A stretch of DNA of 64,000 nucleotides from Pisolithus tinctorius (Eukaryota > Basidiomycota > Agaricomycetes > Boletales > Pisolithaceae), in NCBI GenBank assembly GCA_024663395.1, contig JANFAH010000007.1, positions 1,426,001 to 1,490,000 on the forward strand, written 5' to 3'. The notes under the pieces are model-generated. The model was not told the DNA's origin. It was given only the letters and a program-made list of their open reading frames with translations, and made no database searches. Shown here one piece after another: positions 59,706 through 64,000 of this stretch; positions within the stretch are counted from its first letter, which is position 1; each line of letters starts with the position of its first letter. Position numbers and translations under genes: made by a program.

Positions 59706-60125
59706 GAGCCCACGCGGAAAATAAATCAATGTCTGGCACACACAAGTGCCTTAAAACTTGGAAGTAAAGAACGATGCTACGAATGTACGTATTTACCGGT
59801 TACCGGCAATAATTCCGACGAGTCGGTCGGATACCTATCAGCCATCTATGGTTTTGGCTACTGTAACGTATCCTTACGATCCAAAACGTGTTGCCTTTCT
59901 TTCACGGTGGTGGTGTTGATATTTATACCATTCGTTGTGTTCTCACTTGTACGATCTAATCTTAAGTATTGAATACCTTCCGCCGCCTCCTGAGTGAAAA
60001 GGATTTATGCAGTGGCCGTATCGTTGCACATGGTAATGTAATACACAAATAAAACTCAACCAGACGGTATCGGGCACCCAGGAATCCTCCCTCTCCCGGA
60101 TCATGTAACACCTAACCTTGACACC
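59706..60125. other. Convergent 3' flanks, no gene
   Basis: Region between the ends of the CCCH gene (+) and the kinesin gene (-). It contains AATAAA-like signals at 59,720 and 60,048. No coding sequence is supported. Confidence 0.5.
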
Positions 60126-63090
60126 CTAGTGTTCTACCTTGATCTCGCACTTGGACTTTTTCGCCGGTGTCTCCAGGTTCATTGCTTGACCCTCATATTC
60201 CTCTTCCTTCACCTTGCCAAATATCCCTGTCGAATTGGCTTCTCCAGCGCCGTCTCCACACCCTCTTTCCCCGTCATCCGTTGTAGTCTGAACGACCGAG
60301 TCGTGATCCACGGAAGGACCTTCGTGGGTACGGTCGATGGCGATTTTGCGCTTTTTGCCCCTGACCTTGCGCGATTTCTTCGGCGAAGGGATGAACTCCT
60401 TCCCGTTCTTGACCGCCCACTCGATTTCAAGGACTCTACAGCGTGCAACGGTCCAGTCGACGTACATATTCATTCGAGCGGACGATGGATCAGCACCGAT
60501 GCACATGCGGGAAAGAAACCATAAGAGAAAAATAAGTCAGCATTAGGTTCCACTCATGCACAATTTACATAGAAAAACGTTGATGATGAAAAGTATCCAC
60601 CTCTCTCTGAGTTTGATATTATCCGGGACATATGTCTCGGCCTTGCGGTAAAGTTCGAGGGCCACGTCAAGATCTCCCCTGTCCAAGGTTTTGATCAGAT
60701 CAAGTGCAAACAGTAGCGAAAAGTGAGGATGAAAAAAAAAGGAAACGAACTTTTCAGAGTGAGCTCGTGCAAGGGCTACATATGCACGTCCGGTCTTCTT
60801 CCTGGAAGAGGGCGAGAGGACATCTGCAAGCTGCAGCTCCTTGTTTCCGCGCTCACTACCACAATATAAGCGCTTGCGTTTGACGGTCAGTTCCCATGAC
60901 TGAACGAAAACGCACTACTTCTGTTCGAGCTCCGCAAGTCTTGCGCGGAGCTCTTCGTCCAAGTCGCGATGTCGCTTCAGTAATGGAGTCAATACACCAG
61001 GGGGTAACTTCTGCTCTGCTGCTTTCTCCCTTTCGGCTGCTTGTTTCTCCATGATTGCAATATTCTCCTTCTCTTGTTCAAGGCGAGCCTGTTCCTCTCG
61101 CTCGCGTTCTCCACGCTCCTTGAGGCGCCGTGCGACTTCTGCCTCCACTGCCCTTGCAATCTGGTACGAGTTTCGGCCGTCAGATTGGCCAACAAAAGGA
61201 AACTTTGGAGTGTGTGTAGGTACTCACTCTTTCGTCAATTTCCTTGTCGGTCAACTGTACGGCGGGTTCCGGCTTTGCGAGAATCGACGAATGGCGAGAA
61301 GAGGGCCTGGAGTGGCCTGGAGGTAAGAGCCCTGTACCCACGTTACTTGGACGAGGAACCCGTGACGGGCGTGGACCTCTAGTTGGACCGACTACCGCGG
61401 TGGTCGTCACTGCGGTGGTAGAGGAAGCATGTACTGGAACTGAATTAAGGACGGCGGGTGCAAGTTTGGGTGGTGGGGGCTGAACGGCAGCAAAGTGTGG
61501 TTTGGGTTGTGGTCGGTTGTCTAAAGATGTGAAATGCCCCAATTTATGAGAAAAGCACAAAGTCAAGAGGAAAGTACACACCACGCTCGTTGACGACGGG
61601 CCTGTTCTCAACATTCTTCGTACGCACAGCAAAACTGGAAACCCATTAGCTAATCGGTTATCACACAAGAGCAAAACCGTACTTGAGGGTATTTAATGTA
61701 TCCTGTCTGAATTTAACTCCGGGTGCTATGTTACATATCAGCAGTCCAATAGAGGAACCGCCCAATGCATCTTGTAGGATTCGGGTGAGTTTGGAATTGC
61801 GGTATGGTATGCGAGCCTAATCTCATGAGTCGAATGACAGCGTCCACTCGACAATAACTACGCACCGCTCCTTGGTTGAGCGCATGAACAACCTGGCCTA
61901 GAACACTCAGGCTCTTGTTGATAGCAGCTGATTCCGCCATACGGGTTGGGTCATTCCCGGTGAGTTTGTTATTCTCGGAACCGGCCAAATCGACGAGGTT
62001 GATTTTGCCTGTGAGAGCTGGTCGCGGCACACTCGTTTCAAACGCATGGGGCTAATCGTTGTGCAGTGTACTCACTCTTCTGGGCAGTCGAGTCCGTCAT
62101 TGTTACTTCGAGAGTAAGGACTGCATGTGAACGAGAGGAAGCACGATTAAGATTTGTTGCACCAACGGAACGGTGCCGAGAGGCCCGTCTGCAAAGTTCA
62201 GCTCAGTTCACGTCGCTATGAACGAGGCCATAACCCAACATACGAATATATTGTGTCAAACTCTTCCACGGATTCAATGGGTAGCGACGTTAAATTTGCA
62301 ACAAACACCTGGCCGGCGTCGTTCTCCCGCACAGGAAGTTTCGGAGCCTGACCACAGATGAATTAATCTCCCGTGTCCAACAGATTTCTGAGGTTCCACC
62401 TCATGACGCGAAAGGCACGTGCAAAAAAAATGCTCACCGTGTCTCGATTGACAAAAAGATCGTAGACCTCGTCTTTGTATATTTCCATGTAGGATACAGA
62501 AAGCTCAACTCTGGACTTCTGGAGGGAAGCCTTTTGTTGAAACATTGCCTACAGCACAGTTTTCATAAACAGAGGGGTAAAGGCATTTGATAAAGACAGA
62601 CCTCCACGACACGAGGAATAACTCCAGCTTCTGCCTTGGTACCTTGCATCGTATGAGTCTTACCGGACGAAGTGACGCCATATGCGAAAATGGTCACCGT
62701 CTACAAGTGATTCAAAAGTGAGGGTTAGAATACAAGCGTCCTAGGATAAGCCTCGACGAGAAATATCTATGGAAATACGTACAACACCACTGTAAACAAC
62801 GTCGATCAGCGGTCGTACGTCGCGTTCGAAAATCTCTTCTTGTGTGGAATTCTGGTCATAGCAAGATGAAAGGCTGCATTGAGAATCAGAACATGATAGT
62901 TCAAAACCTCAAGGGATGGAAGGGCTTACGGAAAATTGAATATTTGCGACAAATCACGAGGATTAGGAACACTTATACAGGACAGACTTCCTGGCGTATG
63001 GGAAACTTGTATGCCCTCGTCGTCGATCTCGTGTGGCAACCGCGGTCGAACGCGAGCGGCAATCTTGATCCTATGGGTGGTAGTGGCCAT
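60126..63090 (-). CDS. Kinesin motor protein, possibly kinesin-10/Kid-like
   Basis: The start is MATTTHRIKIAARVRPRLP at 63090; many small exons follow to the stop at 60126-60128. Motor motifs: P-loop TIFAYGVTSSGKTHTMQG, ELSVSYMEIYKDEVYDL, switch I NRASSRSHAVLTL, switch II KINLVDLAGSENNKLTG, then IPYRNSKLTRILQDALGGSS. The motor is at the N-terminus, so movement should be toward plus ends. A proline-rich linker, a short coiled coil (about 60,910-61,240), a helical TPR-like segment (DLDVALELYRKAETYVPDNI) and a basic tail with nuclear-signal clusters (PKKSRKVRGKKRK) follow. The tail plan is like chromokinesins of the Kid group, but the class is not certain. Confidence 0.85.
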
Positions 63091-63516
63091 GAAATGGAAA
63101 ATTCTAGATTATGATGACGGTATGTATGTGAATCGGTGAGATGACCAAGTGTGTGCACGGTGATTGAGCAGTCTGGGGAAGTTGCCCAGGTCAGTACGGT
63201 AGCAAAGGTGATCGTTGTCAAAACTTGCCAAAGGCGCCGCCTCTCCTGTTCTCGTTTCTACCTGTAACGAAGATATGCTGGTTAAGTTCGCTGAAAGCCA
63301 AACAGTGGCTGGACCTGTGAACAATGATAAGTACAGAGAAGGTGAACTCGTCTTCCGACCAACTTGGACGCGTAGCGATCACGTGATCGCGTACCTTGCA
63401 GAATTCCTTCACAACGGTTAATACCAAGGTTGCCAGGGCGGAATACTGAGCACCTGCAATGCATATGATGCTTGGCCTATCCAACCCCCAGACAATTGGC
63501 AAAAAAGAAAAGTTAC
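63091..63516. other. Intergenic between kinesin and tRNA
   Basis: No gene is supported. It should hold the kinesin promoter. CGATCACGTGATCG (63,377-63,390) is a perfect 14-bp palindrome containing an E-box. Confidence 0.5.
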
Positions 63517-63596
63517 AGGTCCTGCCAGGATTCGAACCTGGGTTTCAGGAAAGCTGGAATCAGAATCCTGAGTGATAACCGCTACACTACAAGACC
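63517..63596 (-). tRNA. tRNA-Gln (anticodon CTG) with 8-nt intron
   Basis: The minus strand folds as a cloverleaf: acceptor GGTCTTG/CAGGACC, D-arm TAGTGTAGCGGTTATCA, anticodon stem CAGGA/TCCTG with loop TTCTGA...T, and T-arm CCAGG-TTCGAAT-CCTGG. Position 33 T precedes anticodon CTG. An 8-nt intron lies at the canonical 37/38 site. The intragenic B box is GGTTCGAATCC. A run of A on the plus strand at 63,501-63,511 gives the T-rich RNA polymerase III terminator. Confidence 0.88.
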
Positions 63597-63783
63597 CTTC
63601 AACGTCTGCATGTCTTATATAAGCACAAGCCGCAGCTACATATTATACAAATCTACACAATAACGGAGTCATCATAAGCACCGTATCAAAATAATATCAA
63701 GCCATTGGACGTGACACCAGGGTGATAAATAGCTATGGTCGCCAATATCCAAGGGTATTCGAAACATCCATCAAAACGAACCA

Positions 63784-64000
63784 TCAGGTCTTGAAAATCC
63801 TCAAAAGGCGTGCCTCCGTGACTATCCGTGTACGACATAATGGACATTCCCTTGAGCTCTGCATGACCAGGTCAGAACATCCACGACACATGGCAAGATG
63901 TCTGCAGTAAATGAGGGTCAGAAACTCAGATTATCCAAGTAACTGGAGGGGCCAGCATACCCGCAATCAACGACGGCAATGTTTGCATCCGCGTCTTGAC
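63784..64000 (-). CDS. RING-finger protein, C-terminal end (partial)
   Basis: Two exons on the minus strand (from 64000 to 63961, and 63901-63784) encode DANIAVVDCGHLAMCRGCSD followed by LVMQSSRECPLCRTRI and a tail ending LLRIFKT. Cys, His and Cys spacing (C-G-H-x3-C-x2-C ... C-P-L-C) is that of the second half of a C3HC4 RING, typical of C-terminal RING E3 ubiquitin ligases. The first Cys pair and the rest of the protein lie outside the window. Confidence 0.8.

Noticed and set aside
63961..64000. VKTRMQT-like peptide suggesting a mitochondrial carrier
   Set aside because: Another frame joined over an intron gives an excellent RING finger continuing to a stop, which explains the sequence better.

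Overview
The window is nuclear DNA of a filamentous basidiomycete, most likely an Agaricomycete. Many introns of about 45-60 nt carry GTRNGT/YAG ends. The gene content (HET-domain protein with fungal P-loop GTPase, Sos7, GPI8, Mdm35, kinesin, RPA1) and the mobile elements (Ty3/gypsy LTR element, Rep/PIF1 rolling-circle transposon) also fit. Gene models below were spliced by hand from the sequence; where I give exon coordinates the joined lengths are divisible by three.

Layout. 1-1000: decayed copy of the segment at about 5.4-7.6 kb (end of a TPR-HET gene plus histone H2A). 1.8-6.9 kb: large GTPase-TPR-HET protein, NLR-like in plan. 7.0-8.4 kb: divergent H2A/H2B pair. 8.8-11.4 kb: 22-exon GH27 alpha-galactosidase with an N-terminal membrane anchor. 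11.5-14.4 kb: GPI8 and an SAP30BP/HCNGP-like gene, head to head. 14.7-24.2 kb: two tandem copies of a unit holding a cystathionine gamma-synthase pseudogene and an apparently intact MFS sugar transporter.

24,174-45,400: one nested insertion of 21.2 kb that splits the end of the second tandem unit. The outer element has the terminal architecture of a Helentron/Helitron2-type rolling-circle transposon: 12-bp inverted subterminal repeats, a hairpin and CTAG at the right end, and a T-T target. It carries a degenerate Rep/PIF1 gene on the minus strand and two cargo genes on the plus strand, one of unknown function and one an F-box/nucleotidyltransferase-like gene. An 11.3-kb Ty3/gypsy retrotransposon (24,718-36,038) sits inside the PIF1 helicase region with a CCGG target duplication. 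This retroelement has long LTRs containing an ORF, and about ten copies of a palindromic motif spread over LTRs and coding sequence.

45.7-64 kb is ordinary gene-dense chromosome: an ene-reductase (OYE) gene broken by a 14-bp tandem duplication, a bHLH-like protein, Mdm35, a long coiled-coil protein, an RPA1-like gene lacking its C-terminal domain, kinetochore Sos7, a CCCH zinc-finger protein, a kinesin, a tRNA-Gln with an 8-nt intron, and the end of a RING-finger gene. Several genes here (coiled-coil protein, RPA1, Sos7, kinesin) suggest chromosome maintenance, but nothing shows co-regulation.
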